Shown here piece after piece: positions 32,701 through 42,344 of a stretch of DNA of 64,000 bases (positions are counted from its first letter, which is position 1; every line of letters begins with the position of its first letter). Location of the stretch: positions 62,001 to 126,000 of the forward strand of contig CANQXS010000002.1 of assembly GCA_947627875.1 (NCBI GenBank), written 5' to 3'. This stretch comes from an uncultured Clostridia bacterium. Its GTDB lineage: Bacteria > Bacillota > Clostridia > Oscillospirales > Ruminococcaceae. The position numbers and the translations under genes are program-made. The notes under the pieces are model-generated. The model made no database searches. It saw only the letters and a list, made by a program, of their open reading frames with translations, and was not told the origin of the DNA.

Positions 32701-35700
32701 CAAGCCGCGGCTGATTTAGCCAGACGGCTTAATGAGCTGTATTCTTCTGATTATATTAAGAATATTAACGAATATGCTCAAGGCGTTAATAGCGGCGCGA
32801 TGTCAATCGAGGCATATCAAAAGCATGTCGCCGCATTGCAAAATGATTATGGATTGTCCGTTGATATTTGGGATGCGATTATTGCTGCACTCAATCAGTT
32901 ACCCGATAAGATTCAAACGGTTGAGGAAAGTACAAAGTCTGCTGCTGACGCAATGGCAGAGTGGACAGCTCGTGATCAGGATATTCCTGAAATTGTTGAG
33001 GAAGTCGATAAGTGGGCTGACGTTGCGGCTAAAGCGGCTGTGGAGATGGCTGAGAACGGTGAAATCTCTAATGAAACCGTTAAGGCATTATCCGAACTGG
33101 TTGACGAAGGTGAAGATTGGCTGCAATATCTCACTCTGGAAAACGGCGAGTTAAAGCTTAATGTAGAGCTTCTTAAAGAAAGAGCCTTACAGGATTCGAC
33201 TGAGCGAATTCAGACCTTAGAAGATGAGCTTGCAGTCATGAAGGATCAGAGTACGGAGTTGCTTACCCAAATTGCGTTGCAGGAGCAGCTTAAGCAACAA
33301 GATTCTGAGAACCTTGCAAGCGCACAGGCCGCATATGACGAAATGATGGCTAACTTCCCCGCTAACCCGACTTCGTATGATTTAGGCAGAAAGAGCGCAT
33401 TAGAGAATTATCTGAATCACTATGATGTAATGATTAGCGGTTATCAGTTTAGTCTTAATAAAGTTGAGGCCAAGATAACTGAATGGCAGAAGAAGATAGA
33501 GGTTCTTCGCAATACTGGCAGAAGTTATGACAAGACTGTGGCTGACGCTCTTGATAAGTCATCTAATTCGAGTAAGGCTGACGAGGAGACTCTTAAGACC
33601 TTTAACTGGATTGAGGCTATGCTTGATAGAATCCAGCGCAAGGTCAATGAGTTCAGTCGCGTTGTCGGTTCAAAATTCAAATCTTTGTCCACCCGCAATG
33701 AGGCTGCTAAGAAAGAGATTGAAGCCATTACTGAAGAAATTGAACTTCAGGAAAAGGCTTATCAGAAATATATTGAGCTTTGTGAATCTATCAATCTGTC
33801 TGACGAAATCAAGAAGACTATTGAGAACGGTGCGATTGATATCAGCGATTACGACGAGGAAACCGCGGAGCTTATCTCTCAATATCAGGAATGGTATGAG
33901 GCGGCTCTTGATACTAAAGAGGCTGTAGACGAGTTGCACGAAAGCCTCGCCTCTCTGTATGACGATGAGTTCAACCGTATTCAGACAGACTTTGAAAACA
34001 GAATTTCTCTCTTAGAATATCTGTCGAATATGTATAACACGGGAATCAGTCAGCTTGAGACCGAAGGATATATGGCAAGCGCTGCGTTCTACGAATCCTT
34101 GACTGAGGCCACGAAACATAACATTGAGTTGCTCAAGGAAGAGCTGGACAGTCTTGAGGGCGCTTTGCAGGCGGCTTTGGATTCTGGCGAAATTGAAATG
34201 TATTCTGAGGCTTGGTATGGCTATATAACCACAATGAACGGAGTTAAAGAAGCCATTGCCGACGCCAATCTCTCTTTAGCTGAGTTTGCGAAGACAATGC
34301 AGGAGATTGATTGGGAGTACTTCGATTATCTTCAGGAGTGTATCTCAAACATTACTGACGAATCTGAGTTCCTGCTCGACTTGCTTGGAGAGGACAATAT
34401 CTTCAAGGACGGCAAGCTTACGGCTGAGGGATTATCGGCGCTTGGGCTGAGAGCTATGGATTATAACGTCTATATGGCTCAGGCAGATAAGTATGCTCAG
34501 GAGATTGCCGAAATTGAACAGCAGCTCGCAAACGACCCGAACAACAGGACTCTGCTCGACCGCAGAGAGGAACTCTTAGAGCTTCAGCGTCAATCTATTC
34601 TCGCCGCCAAGGACGAGAAAGACGCGATACTTGACTTGGTACAAACTGCTATTGAGGAAGAACTTGATTCTATCAAGGAACTCATAGAGGCTTATAAGGA
34701 CGCCCTTGACGCCGCTAAAGACCTTTATGACTACAGAAATAAGATTGCTGATGAGACTTCCGAAATCGCTTCGTTACAGAAACAGCTATCCGCGTATTCT
34801 GGTGATAATTCCGAAGAGGCTCGCGCAACAATTCAGCAACTTAAAGACCAGCTTATCAAGGCTCAAAAAGAACTCGAAGAAACTGAATATGACAAGTATA
34901 TCAGCGACCAAAAGAAACTTCTCGATAACCTGTACGCCGAATATGAGCTTCTTCTAAATCGGCGTATGGACAATACAGACGCGTTATTGGCTGACGTTAT
35001 AGCAATGGTCAATCAAAACGCAAACATAATAAGCGATACGCTGCATATGACGGCTGACAGCGTGGGATACACGCTGACCGATAGTATGCAGACAATTTGG
35101 GGTACTTCTTTCAATTCGTTGCAAAACGTTGTTACGATGTATGGAGAAGGATTCCTGTCGCAACTCACTACCACAAATCAAGCTATCAATAATATAGCAA
35201 ACCTCGTTTCAAATATGCAGTCCTTCAGTAATTCTTGGGCAAACAACTGGATAGGTGGCGTGAATAGCTCGTACACTCCAGATATCAGCGGTTGGACGCC
35301 TGGAGGAAATACTGGTGGAGGCTATGACGATTGGGAAACTGAGATTGTTGATGACGGCGACACAGGCGGGGGGAACACTGGTTACACTCCTCCCACACCG
35401 ACCAAACAAATTCAGGTAGGCGGTTTGATTAACGCTGGCAGTGCGCCGATTTATGATTATGCTGGAGATACAAGTGGTGAGCGTCAGTATTACAGAAACG
35501 ATCCTATCTATCGTGTTCTTAGCGAAAAGAACGGGTACCTGTTGACGCGCTGGTATAAGCTCTCGGACGGATACACGGGATGGTTCAAGCGTTCTGACGT
35601 TAAGGCGTATAAACGTGGCGGCTTGGTTGATGAAACTGGCTTAATGTGGTTGGACGGAACAAAGCAGAATCCCGAAGCCGTTCTTAATTCTGAACAAACT

Positions 35701-36018
35701 GAAAGGTTTATCGGGCTAAGCAGGGCTATGGAGAAACTGGCAAAAAACGGAATTGACTTCTCGGAGCAGTCTGGTATTTCTGCTGGTGTAATCGGCAAAC
35801 TCATCGGGGGTCGTGCCGAGATTACTCCTATCGGCGGTTCGTATGGCGGATATACACAAGACGTTCAAATCACTATACCGATTGACCATGTCTTTGACTA
35901 TAACGACTTTATTTCTCAGCTTGTCAAAGATAAAGACGGCAGACGTATTATTCAAGCATTGGCACTCGACGCGGTTGCTGGTAAGAATAATCTGTCAGTT
36001 AATAGATTCATCAAATAG
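29737..36018 (+). CDS. Tape measure protein
   Basis: 2,093 aa, the longest gene of the window. A glycine linker lies near residues 68-74. Heptad-rich helices run through most of the length. Hydrophobic stretches lie near residues 288-310 (WFSLTRVIMAVYRAIRQMI) and 640-735 (TTIILLATLNGAKIV, AAIIVAISLYKSY), as is usual for the membrane-active part. At the C-terminus residues of about 1,890-1,965 resemble an SH3-like module (YDYAGDTSGERQYYR...TGWFKRSDVKAY). It sets tail length (about 300 nm if the usual 1.5 angstrom per residue applies) and takes part in DNA entry. Confidence 0.95.
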   Translation: MAGKGNRDFELVVGLNPSLSLKEMQSDISSLITDLNAKNFKIKVGVIVNTADLKQQVEAALSDTVATPKNGGGGGGGSQSKEAQKLTKDMQAYGSALSQVSKLLTELRTKQTGWSASANTPQGEALTNYISQLETLRTRLEQGELTSKEFATQFTLIRGEAANTADEMQRLGLAQAAANPNYIKDQTKEYAKSLQTLNDLLGRVTDHQNKWTAAKNGSTSGEYERLQDYADTISTLISRLNSGTLTQEEFNTSVAKLKQEIGASETAIKGAGEATKSWSDRIGGLMQKFSEWFSLTRVIMAVYRAIRQMISASIELDDAMTQLKIVTKDTDDVYARFGDNIANTAKKIGSSITDLLSSTTTFARLGYSLDESSALAEYTAMLQNVGDIDVSAAQDAITAIIKAFDVDVNDIESIMDKLVVTGNNFPISVAQIAEGMNNASSALAAAGNTFEQPVALLTAANVTVQNAAKSSTGLRTIAARIRNTKTELDDLGEEMSEASYEELVQQLTDFNVALTTANGEYRSTYDIMADIAKQWGKMTSMEQAALATAMSGTRQQAVFYSIIEQFQEAEGAMQSMAGSAGELQKSYDIYLESVTAHINEFKAAFQELGSNTFESDFLKQLVDLGTDLVEALNWLVEIIDAVGGLNTVLKTTIILLATLNGAKIVASLSKVGTSIANIGADLTRLGGKLSFVIENGGGLSEIFRTLGTSAYAANVAVGAVTAAIIVAISLYKSYKEHLEQVAKQAEQAAETSRNNVRALEELRTQLESGSESVDTLTEAFKNQLKTMGYTEEQIQSLTNRYTNLASAIDAASEQALKQSYADSRANVDAQFNSSRGLWGNTFSKDLGPEVGSGNMRVWITDLEEYKSSVKELNQLMSQVDSKTGEGLYEYYNRLKALREELAEGALNDNSLYDSYLYENVSKYLGLLEDDFGDFFSAVENANNATQDYLTTWSESQDFYKVLPDDAAEQFNQNVSKVVDGYMTLDEAQQAAADLARRLNELYSSDYIKNINEYAQGVNSGAMSIEAYQKHVAALQNDYGLSVDIWDAIIAALNQLPDKIQTVEESTKSAADAMAEWTARDQDIPEIVEEVDKWADVAAKAAVEMAENGEISNETVKALSELVDEGEDWLQYLTLENGELKLNVELLKERALQDSTERIQTLEDELAVMKDQSTELLTQIALQEQLKQQDSENLASAQAAYDEMMANFPANPTSYDLGRKSALENYLNHYDVMISGYQFSLNKVEAKITEWQKKIEVLRNTGRSYDKTVADALDKSSNSSKADEETLKTFNWIEAMLDRIQRKVNEFSRVVGSKFKSLSTRNEAAKKEIEAITEEIELQEKAYQKYIELCESINLSDEIKKTIENGAIDISDYDEETAELISQYQEWYEAALDTKEAVDELHESLASLYDDEFNRIQTDFENRISLLEYLSNMYNTGISQLETEGYMASAAFYESLTEATKHNIELLKEELDSLEGALQAALDSGEIEMYSEAWYGYITTMNGVKEAIADANLSLAEFAKTMQEIDWEYFDYLQECISNITDESEFLLDLLGEDNIFKDGKLTAEGLSALGLRAMDYNVYMAQADKYAQEIAEIEQQLANDPNNRTLLDRREELLELQRQSILAAKDEKDAILDLVQTAIEEELDSIKELIEAYKDALDAAKDLYDYRNKIADETSEIASLQKQLSAYSGDNSEEARATIQQLKDQLIKAQKELEETEYDKYISDQKKLLDNLYAEYELLLNRRMDNTDALLADVIAMVNQNANIISDTLHMTADSVGYTLTDSMQTIWGTSFNSLQNVVTMYGEGFLSQLTTTNQAINNIANLVSNMQSFSNSWANNWIGGVNSSYTPDISGWTPGGNTGGGYDDWETEIVDDGDTGGGNTGYTPPTPTKQIQVGGLINAGSAPIYDYAGDTSGERQYYRNDPIYRVLSEKNGYLLTRWYKLSDGYTGWFKRSDVKAYKRGGLVDETGLMWLDGTKQNPEAVLNSEQTERFIGLSRAMEKLAKNGIDFSEQSGISAGVIGKLIGGRAEITPIGGSYGGYTQDVQITIPIDHVFDYNDFISQLVKDKDGRRIIQALALDAVAGKNNLSVNRFIK

Positions 36019-36025
36019 CAAATCA

Positions 36026-36056
36026 GTGGCGGGCAATCAAATGGTTGACCCGCCAC
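36026..36056 (+). terminator. Hairpin after the tape-measure gene
   Basis: GTGGCGGG (36026-36033) pairs over 8 bp with CCCGCCAC (36049-36056). No T run follows, so termination is doubtful; it may protect the 3' end of mRNA. Confidence 0.5.
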
Positions 36057-36080
36057 ATATAACGAAAAAGAGGATTATCT

Positions 36081-36428
36081 ATGAAGAATAAACTGTATAA
36101 AGACAGAAAGACAGAACTTGCACTGCAATATTATCAGAACAGGTGCAAGGAGCTTGAAAAAGAAAATGAGGAGAGCCGAAAGGCAAAGGCTCAGTTGGCT
36201 AACGAAAACGAAATTCTGAAAAAGAGAGTTACAGAGCTTGAAAGCAAAATCGACGATTTGTCGAACAAGGCTGATAAAGTAGTATCGACTTTAAGAGAGA
36301 CTATTATTAAACTGAAAGAATATCAAGATAAGTATAACACGCTCATAAAAGAAACACGAATTGTCATGAGCAGGCAGACACAGGAGCATGAAGCTTTGAA
36401 AAAGATGATTGAAAAAACGTCAACATAG
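36081..36428 (+). CDS. Coiled-coil tail protein, 115 aa
   Basis: Starts MKNKLYKDRKTELAL. Nearly the entire protein is a charged coiled coil (CKELEKENEESRKAKAQLAN...LKKRVTELESKIDDL). It lies between the tape measure and Dit genes, where small structural or assembly proteins occur. No catalytic motif. Confidence 0.65.
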   Translation: MKNKLYKDRKTELALQYYQNRCKELEKENEESRKAKAQLANENEILKKRVTELESKIDDLSNKADKVVSTLRETIIKLKEYQDKYNTLIKETRIVMSRQTQEHEALKKMIEKTST

Positions 36429-36444
36429 AGAGGTGAACTTATAA

Positions 36445-37257
36445 ATGTATGCAGAAGATTTTATTTATGACGGCAGACTGCTTAGCGATTATGGTTGTAT
36501 GATTTGTTCTTTCGGTACTTCTTCTGGAATGGAGACGGTGGGAACTGGCGCTCAGATTGCTCTCACCACAGTTACTATGCATAACGGAACCCGCAGAAGT
36601 ATTGTCGGTGCTAAATATTCTGAGTTTATAAAATCTACTTTTTATATTTGTAAGAATCCTTGCACATACGAAGATATCACTATGTCGCCCACGGAATACA
36701 GGGAACTGGTGAAATGGTTGAACCGCAGACGGTTTCTACCATTGAGATTTATTTCTACGATTATGCCCTCACCTGATCCTTGTTATTATAACGCTATGTT
36801 CAATATTCAGAAGATTACGGCTGGCGATAAGATTATTGGCGCGGAGCTGACTATGGAAACCGACAGCCCGTTCGGTCATGGTGAAGAAAGAGTTGAAACG
36901 GTAATGCCTGGATATGACGGGCAGGACTATATTGACTATGTTTCTGATGAAGTCGGGTTTATATATCCTAAGGTCAGAATCGCCCTCATGGGCGTGGGGA
37001 ACCTGACTATCCATAACAGCATGGACGAGGAAGAGATGGTTATTACCAGCTGTTCCAACGGAGAGGTTATTGTTATGGACGGCGAGAGACAGACACTGCA
37101 AAGTAACTTCTCGGCACATGATATATATGACTGCTTTAACTACAACTTCATTAAGTTGGTTAGTCATCTTGAAACGGGCAGGAATACGTTTACTTCGTCA
37201 GTACCCTGCTCAATTCAGATTACATACAGTCCTATCATAAGAGATTTGCCACTATAA
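36445..37257 (+). CDS. Distal tail protein (Dit-like)
   Basis: 270 aa after the tape-measure gene. The N-terminus (MYAEDFIYDGRLLSDYGCMIC) and the beta pattern through GARRSIVGAKYSEF-like residues, TYEDITMSPTEYRELVKWLN and a C-terminal galectin-like half match Dit proteins, which form the ring linking tail tube and baseplate. Synteny with the following Tal gene supports this. Confidence 0.75.
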   Translation: MYAEDFIYDGRLLSDYGCMICSFGTSSGMETVGTGAQIALTTVTMHNGTRRSIVGAKYSEFIKSTFYICKNPCTYEDITMSPTEYRELVKWLNRRRFLPLRFISTIMPSPDPCYYNAMFNIQKITAGDKIIGAELTMETDSPFGHGEERVETVMPGYDGQDYIDYVSDEVGFIYPKVRIALMGVGNLTIHNSMDEEEMVITSCSNGEVIVMDGERQTLQSNFSAHDIYDCFNYNFIKLVSHLETGRNTFTSSVPCSIQITYSPIIRDLPL

Positions 37258-37272
37258 AGGAGCGTGACGGAT

Positions 37273-40200
37273 ATGGCAATTAAAATTAAGTTTGACAATG
37301 AACAGCGCGCCTTGCCACCTACGCTCGTTCTGGCTACACGTTCTGGGCATAAATTAGGGTGTATACCCGCGCAGCACATTGTATTCCACGGGTCGCTCGC
37401 GAACGGATATGAGCTTTCTTGCTCGGTTAGTAAGTATGACAACTGGGAAAAGATTGACTTGTGGGATACACTTGAGGACTTCAAGCTTGCTTGGTCTCCA
37501 GAATGGGATGTATGGTTTGAGCTGGACGTTACGACGAACGAGGCAGACGATACGGTCAAAAACATTACTGCCACTTCTATCGGAGAGGCGGAACTTTCTC
37601 AGGTTATGCTTTATAACATTGAGATAAATACGGAAACAGATATAGCAAGGGAAGATTACAAGCCGACCATTATATATAATCCAAACGATTATACTGCAAG
37701 TTTGCTCGACAGGATTATGGAGAAAACACCTCATTATAAAATACGCCACGTTGATTCTTCAATCGCAAAATTGCAGCGCACATTTACATTCGACGGGAAG
37801 TCTTTGAGAGACGCGCTGTTGGAAATATGCGAAGAGGTCAACGCCTTGCTTATTATCCATTCTGGTACTGACGCAAACGGCAAGATAGAGAGGGCGTATT
37901 CGATATATGACCTTGAAGAACACTGCCCTAACTGCGGTTATCGCGGCGAACAGGTCAACGGACACTGCCCTGAGTGCGGAAGAGCGGAATGGTCTTTCGG
38001 CTATGGAGACGATACTGGTATATTCGTTTCAAGAGAAAACTTAGCCGATGACATTACATACGAGACTGCAAAGGATTCAGTTAAGAACTGTTTCAGGCTT
38101 GTTGCGGGCGACGACCTTATGACCGCTGCGGTAGCAGCGGCAAACCCGAACGGCACACCATATCTGTGGTATATTTCGGATAAGGTCAGAGAGGATATGA
38201 GCCCAGCCCTTAGGAACAGGCTTAAGGAATATGACGATTTATATAAAGCTACTCAGGATAGCTCATTCTCGTTTACAAGCACAGCTATCAGGAATTATAA
38301 CGCGCTTGCGGCAAAATACGGAAAGAATCAGATAGGAACAGTTGAGAAATTTGCTGGAGTACTGGATGCCTATTATGATACGATTGACTTTGAACTTTAT
38401 CTTGAACACGGGTTATTGCCTGATGTAGACCCGCCATTAACAAGCGCGGCAGACGAACTCAGAAAGTTAATTGCAAATCTCTCTCCTGTTTCGGTACGCT
38501 CTCTTTCGACTCTTTCCTCTACTACTGCCTCAAGCTACGTTACACAGGCGGCGCGTTCTATAATTGATCCGAGATATTCAGTCACTACGCAGAACGAAAC
38601 ATTAAACGGAAACTTATGGAGCGGTTCATTTATCATTACAAGATATTCGGGCGAAGAAGATACCGCAACAAGCGCAGTCATTTCAGTGTCTTTAGATGAG
38701 AACTACGAAAATTATATTCGCAGACAAATCGAAAGAGTACTGAATACTACGGAGTTTGAGGACTTAGATATTGTTGAACTGTTTAAGAAAAGCGGAACAG
38801 CGTTTGCTTCGGCTATCAAACAATATTCGCTTGCTATGCTTGAATCGTTTTATGACGCTTGTCAAGCGTGTCTGAACGTTTTGGTAGAGCATAATTCAGC
38901 TAATGAATCCATCTGGGCAGAGATTTATCACGACCTTTACGAGCCATACTATGCAAAGCTTGGATATTTACAGGCTGAAATTTCTCTCAGAGAATCTGAA
39001 ATCGGAACGATTCAAATGGCGCAAGCCGAAATCGAGAGTGTTATAACCTCAACGCAGAAGAAGCTTGATTTTGAAAAGTTTATGGGCGAAGAACTCTGGC
39101 TTGAGTTTGCGACATATCGGAGAGAGGATACATATCAGAATGATAATTATATATCCGACGGTCTTGATAATGCAGCCCTCGTTGAAAACGCTCGCGATTT
39201 TCTTAAGACGGCGCAAGAGGACATTGAGCGGTCAGCTACATTACAACACTCAATTTCGGCTAATCTTAGCAACCTCTTAGTTATGGAAGAGTTTCAGGGA
39301 ATGACCGATAACTTCGAGCTTGGTAACTGGTTAAGAATCAGGGTTGATGATACAGTATATATCTTAAGACTTATTGACTATGAGATAGACTTCGATAACC
39401 TTGAAACATTAACTGTTGAATATTCTGACGTGGTCATATCTCCGAGTAGCGTTAACGATATTAAGAGCGTATTAAATTCAGCAAATTCAATGGCTTCGTC
39501 TTACGGCTCAGTGTCAAGACAGGCGAAGCACGGCGATAACTCACAGCGTCAGTTAGACAACTGGGTTACTGAGGGGCTTGAAGCCACTAAGGTTAGATTC
39601 TTAAGTGACGCTCAGAATCAGAATATCACTTGGGATGAGAACGGTATGTTATTCCGCAAATGGGATGACATTACTGAATCTTATGAACCTACACAGTTAA
39701 GAATTATTAACTCCACAATCGCAGTGACAGACGATAACTGGAAAACGGTAAAGACTGCGGTTGGCGGATTTGATTATAAAGACCCCGTTACGGGTGAAGT
39801 TAAGCACGGTTATGGTATCAATGCCGAGCTGTTAGTAGGCAAACTCATTTTAGGCGAAGAGCTTGGACTTTACAACGCGAACAACTCGCTTACATTCGAT
39901 AGGAATGGTCTTACCATTACTAATGGTGATAACTCATTTATGGTAAGTCCTGACGGAACTAACCTGTTTGTGGTTGAGTGTGGAGAGGGCAATAAGGTAA
40001 TGTGGGTCGATGAAAACGGCGGATTACATTTAAGACCTACTTCATTTGAGTTGTCCAGTGGACAAACAATACAAGACATTACCGATGATGCTTTGGAGAA
40101 GTTTAAGGAAACTATTTTTGATCCGGCGTATGAAGATTTGGTTGACTCCAAAATCGAAACTTGGTATCAATCCACCGACCCTCGAACCGATCCCGCCTCT

Positions 40201-42003
40201 CACTGGCAAAACGAAGGCGAAAGTTCTGCCGAAGCCGATAAGAGACATATCGGAGATATTTGGTATGATTCTGACGCGGCTGACGGTAACGGTATGTCCT
40301 ATATGTGGGATGGCTCTAACTGGAAAGAAACTCGCACGAAACCGCCTGAGGGATTGGTTGACAAATGGGATGGCAAAAAAGTCGTATTCTATTACGTTCC
40401 GCCTGAACACCCCACACCCCCGTATGACTTAAACGACTTGTGGGTGCAGGGTGAAAGCGGTGAAATCAAACGTTGTCAAAATGCAAAGGCGGCTGGTGAA
40501 TCCTATGCGGAAACCGACTGGGGTAAGGCTGACGGATACGCAGACGACGCTGCAATCAGAAACTTTATTAACGACGAATTAACGGCAATTCAGACACAGG
40601 TTGACTCCAAAATCGAAACTTGGTATCAATCCACCGACCCTCGAACCGATCCCGCCTCTCACTGGCAAAACGAAGGCGAAAGTTCTGCCGAAGCCGATAA
40701 GAGACATATCGGAGATATTTGGTATGATACGAGCGACGGTTCTTGTGAGCGTTGGGATGGTGGGCATTGGACAGAGGTAACAACCAAGCCACCTCAAGCA
40801 GTATTCGATAGGATAGACGGGAAGGCACAAATCTTTGTCGGAGAAAATGCGCCAGCTACGCCTTATCACGAAGGAGATTTGTGGTTTAAGTCAGAATCGG
40901 ATCCGATTTATGTATCTACTAACGACCGCCTAAGCGGTGCGTGTGTACTTTCTGATTGGGTTAAGAAAGACCAATATATAGACAGCAGTGATGTTGGAGA
41001 TATAATTGATAACACTTTAACTCAGGAAGATGTTTTTAATCGGCTGACAGGCGGCGGCAAAAATGAGGGTATTTACCTTGAAAACGGGCATTTATATGTC
41101 AATGCGTCGTACATCAAGAGCGGAACGCTTAGCGCAGACTTTATCAGCGGCGGTCATATAAGTGCCGACCTCATACAGGGCGGTCACATTAGTGCTGATT
41201 TGATACAAGGCGGTCATATAAGTGCCGATCTCATACAGGGTGGTCATGTAAGCGCAGACATTATTCAGGGCGGTACGCTGATATTGGGTGGCTCGGGAAA
41301 TATGTTCGGCTCGTTACTTGTTAAAGATCCGTGGGGAAATACCATTGGAGAATGGAACATGGGCGGAATTTCTATCACCCGAGGTTCACTTGATTCAAGT
41401 CTTATCACTGGTAACGTACTTGCAACGGCTTATTGGCAAATTGGATTTTTGGGCTTACAGTATGACTATTCTGGCAATTACGGTGAGAGCGGGTGGAGCA
41501 ATGTTCTTACACAAAACTATGCATTCCCATACGAGAACGTAATTGATGCTTACTTGGGAAGAGTACATTGTCTGCAAAGAGTTTTAACAGTGGGTGGTTA
41601 TTATACTTCGTCTTATACGGCTGGGTGGTTTTTACAATCTCAATCTGCTCTTTATGCCGACCTTGGAGTTTTGGGTGCCTCTTCATCGAGATATAAGGAT
41701 ATAGACAGAGAACTCGTTAGAGACGAATTAAATGATTTATATGATATCCCTGTTGTGTGGGCTAAGTACAAAGACGGCTATTTAGCCGAAGCCGATGAAA
41801 GATGTGGCAAAGAAATGCCAATGTTCATAGCCGAAGATATTGAAAAGGTATTCCCTCTTGCAGTTGACCATTTGAGTGACGGGCAACCAGAAAACTGGAA
41901 TTATAGGATAATGATACCACTTATGTTCCAAATGATTAAAGACCAAAAGAGCCAGCTTGATGAACTGAAGTCAGAGTTGGCGGAATTGAAGAAAGGAAAT
42001 TGA
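37273..42003 (+). CDS. Tail-tip/fibre protein with S74-type C-terminal chaperone
   Basis: About 1,577 aa, from the ATG at 37273 (AAGGAG 10 nt upstream). The N-terminal 400 residues resemble the Tal/gp27-like hub and carry a zinc-ribbon insertion at about residue 218 (CPNCGYRG...CPEC). A helical middle follows. From about residue 950 there are two copies of a tryptophan-rich domain (WYQSTDPRTDPASHW), then five copies of the decapeptide HISADLIQGG (one as HVSADIIQGG), then a beta-rich head. The last 110 residues (SSRYKDIDRELVRDELNDLY...) are a peptidase S74 intramolecular chaperone ending in a coiled coil. This is a trimeric fibre that attaches to the host surface. Confidence 0.8.
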   Translation: MAIKIKFDNEQRALPPTLVLATRSGHKLGCIPAQHIVFHGSLANGYELSCSVSKYDNWEKIDLWDTLEDFKLAWSPEWDVWFELDVTTNEADDTVKNITATSIGEAELSQVMLYNIEINTETDIAREDYKPTIIYNPNDYTASLLDRIMEKTPHYKIRHVDSSIAKLQRTFTFDGKSLRDALLEICEEVNALLIIHSGTDANGKIERAYSIYDLEEHCPNCGYRGEQVNGHCPECGRAEWSFGYGDDTGIFVSRENLADDITYETAKDSVKNCFRLVAGDDLMTAAVAAANPNGTPYLWYISDKVREDMSPALRNRLKEYDDLYKATQDSSFSFTSTAIRNYNALAAKYGKNQIGTVEKFAGVLDAYYDTIDFELYLEHGLLPDVDPPLTSAADELRKLIANLSPVSVRSLSTLSSTTASSYVTQAARSIIDPRYSVTTQNETLNGNLWSGSFIITRYSGEEDTATSAVISVSLDENYENYIRRQIERVLNTTEFEDLDIVELFKKSGTAFASAIKQYSLAMLESFYDACQACLNVLVEHNSANESIWAEIYHDLYEPYYAKLGYLQAEISLRESEIGTIQMAQAEIESVITSTQKKLDFEKFMGEELWLEFATYRREDTYQNDNYISDGLDNAALVENARDFLKTAQEDIERSATLQHSISANLSNLLVMEEFQGMTDNFELGNWLRIRVDDTVYILRLIDYEIDFDNLETLTVEYSDVVISPSSVNDIKSVLNSANSMASSYGSVSRQAKHGDNSQRQLDNWVTEGLEATKVRFLSDAQNQNITWDENGMLFRKWDDITESYEPTQLRIINSTIAVTDDNWKTVKTAVGGFDYKDPVTGEVKHGYGINAELLVGKLILGEELGLYNANNSLTFDRNGLTITNGDNSFMVSPDGTNLFVVECGEGNKVMWVDENGGLHLRPTSFELSSGQTIQDITDDALEKFKETIFDPAYEDLVDSKIETWYQSTDPRTDPASHWQNEGESSAEADKRHIGDIWYDSDAADGNGMSYMWDGSNWKETRTKPPEGLVDKWDGKKVVFYYVPPEHPTPPYDLNDLWVQGESGEIKRCQNAKAAGESYAETDWGKADGYADDAAIRNFINDELTAIQTQVDSKIETWYQSTDPRTDPASHWQNEGESSAEADKRHIGDIWYDTSDGSCERWDGGHWTEVTTKPPQAVFDRIDGKAQIFVGENAPATPYHEGDLWFKSESDPIYVSTNDRLSGACVLSDWVKKDQYIDSSDVGDIIDNTLTQEDVFNRLTGGGKNEGIYLENGHLYVNASYIKSGTLSADFISGGHISADLIQGGHISADLIQGGHISADLIQGGHVSADIIQGGTLILGGSGNMFGSLLVKDPWGNTIGEWNMGGISITRGSLDSSLITGNVLATAYWQIGFLGLQYDYSGNYGESGWSNVLTQNYAFPYENVIDAYLGRVHCLQRVLTVGGYYTSSYTAGWFLQSQSALYADLGVLGASSSRYKDIDRELVRDELNDLYDIPVVWAKYKDGYLAEADERCGKEMPMFIAEDIEKVFPLAVDHLSDGQPENWNYRIMIPLMFQMIKDQKSQLDELKSELAELKKGN
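40140..40269 (+). repeat. 130-bp perfect direct repeat, copy 1
   Basis: Identical at every base to 40599-40728 inside the tail-fibre gene and in the same reading frame. It encodes the tryptophan-rich DSKIETWYQSTDP unit. Such identity between coding repeats points to a recent duplication or gene conversion. Confidence 0.9.
40599..40728 (+). repeat. 130-bp perfect direct repeat, copy 2
   Basis: Second identical copy, 459 bp after the first. Recombination between the copies would delete exactly 153 codons in frame. Confidence 0.9.
41150..41280 (+). repeat. 30-bp tandem repeats encoding GGHISADLIQ
   Basis: Five successive units of about 30 bp (GGCGGTCATATAAGTGCCGA-like) with silent differences between units. 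This beta-repeat is common in phage fibre shafts. Confidence 0.8.
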
Positions 42004-42004
42004 A

Positions 42005-42253
42005 ATGAATCAGAATAAACCTATATCTCTTATCAGAGATGAACTTATGAAGGAAGTTGTTGCGGCCATCAACAAATCGAACCTGTCTTATTTCCTGCTG
42101 GAGTATATCTTTAAGGATATACTTACCGAGATACATAACGGGGCAATTAAACAGGCTCAATCAGAACAGGCAGATTATCTTAAGGCTCTTAAAGCTGAGG
42201 AGGATAAGGCCAAGAACCCTCAGGAAGATAGAGCTGAGAACCCCGAAGCATAA
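42005..42253 (+). CDS. Small phage protein, 82 aa
   Basis: Begins MNQNKPISLIRDELMKEV after GAAAGGA. It is helical and acidic to the end (KALKAEEDKAKNPQEDRAENPEA). It starts 1 nt after the fibre gene stop. Small proteins in this place may be tail-fibre assembly factors. No family recognised. Confidence 0.65.
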   Translation: MNQNKPISLIRDELMKEVVAAINKSNLSYFLLEYIFKDILTEIHNGAIKQAQSEQADYLKALKAEEDKAKNPQEDRAENPEA

Positions 42254-42280
42254 CGCTTTAAGCAATAATTAAATACAGTT

Positions 42281-42310
42281 CAAATGCGGGGCTCACTACC
42301 CCGCATTTTG
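42281..42310 (+). terminator. Terminator after the tail-fibre unit
   Basis: CAAATGCGGGG (42281-42291) and CCCCGCATTTTG (42299-42310) form a stem of 10-11 bp with a 7-nt loop, followed by AATAAAATC. Bidirectional terminator is possible. Confidence 0.65.
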
Positions 42311-42344
42311 AATAAAATCGACATTTTAAAAGGAGGTATGGCTA

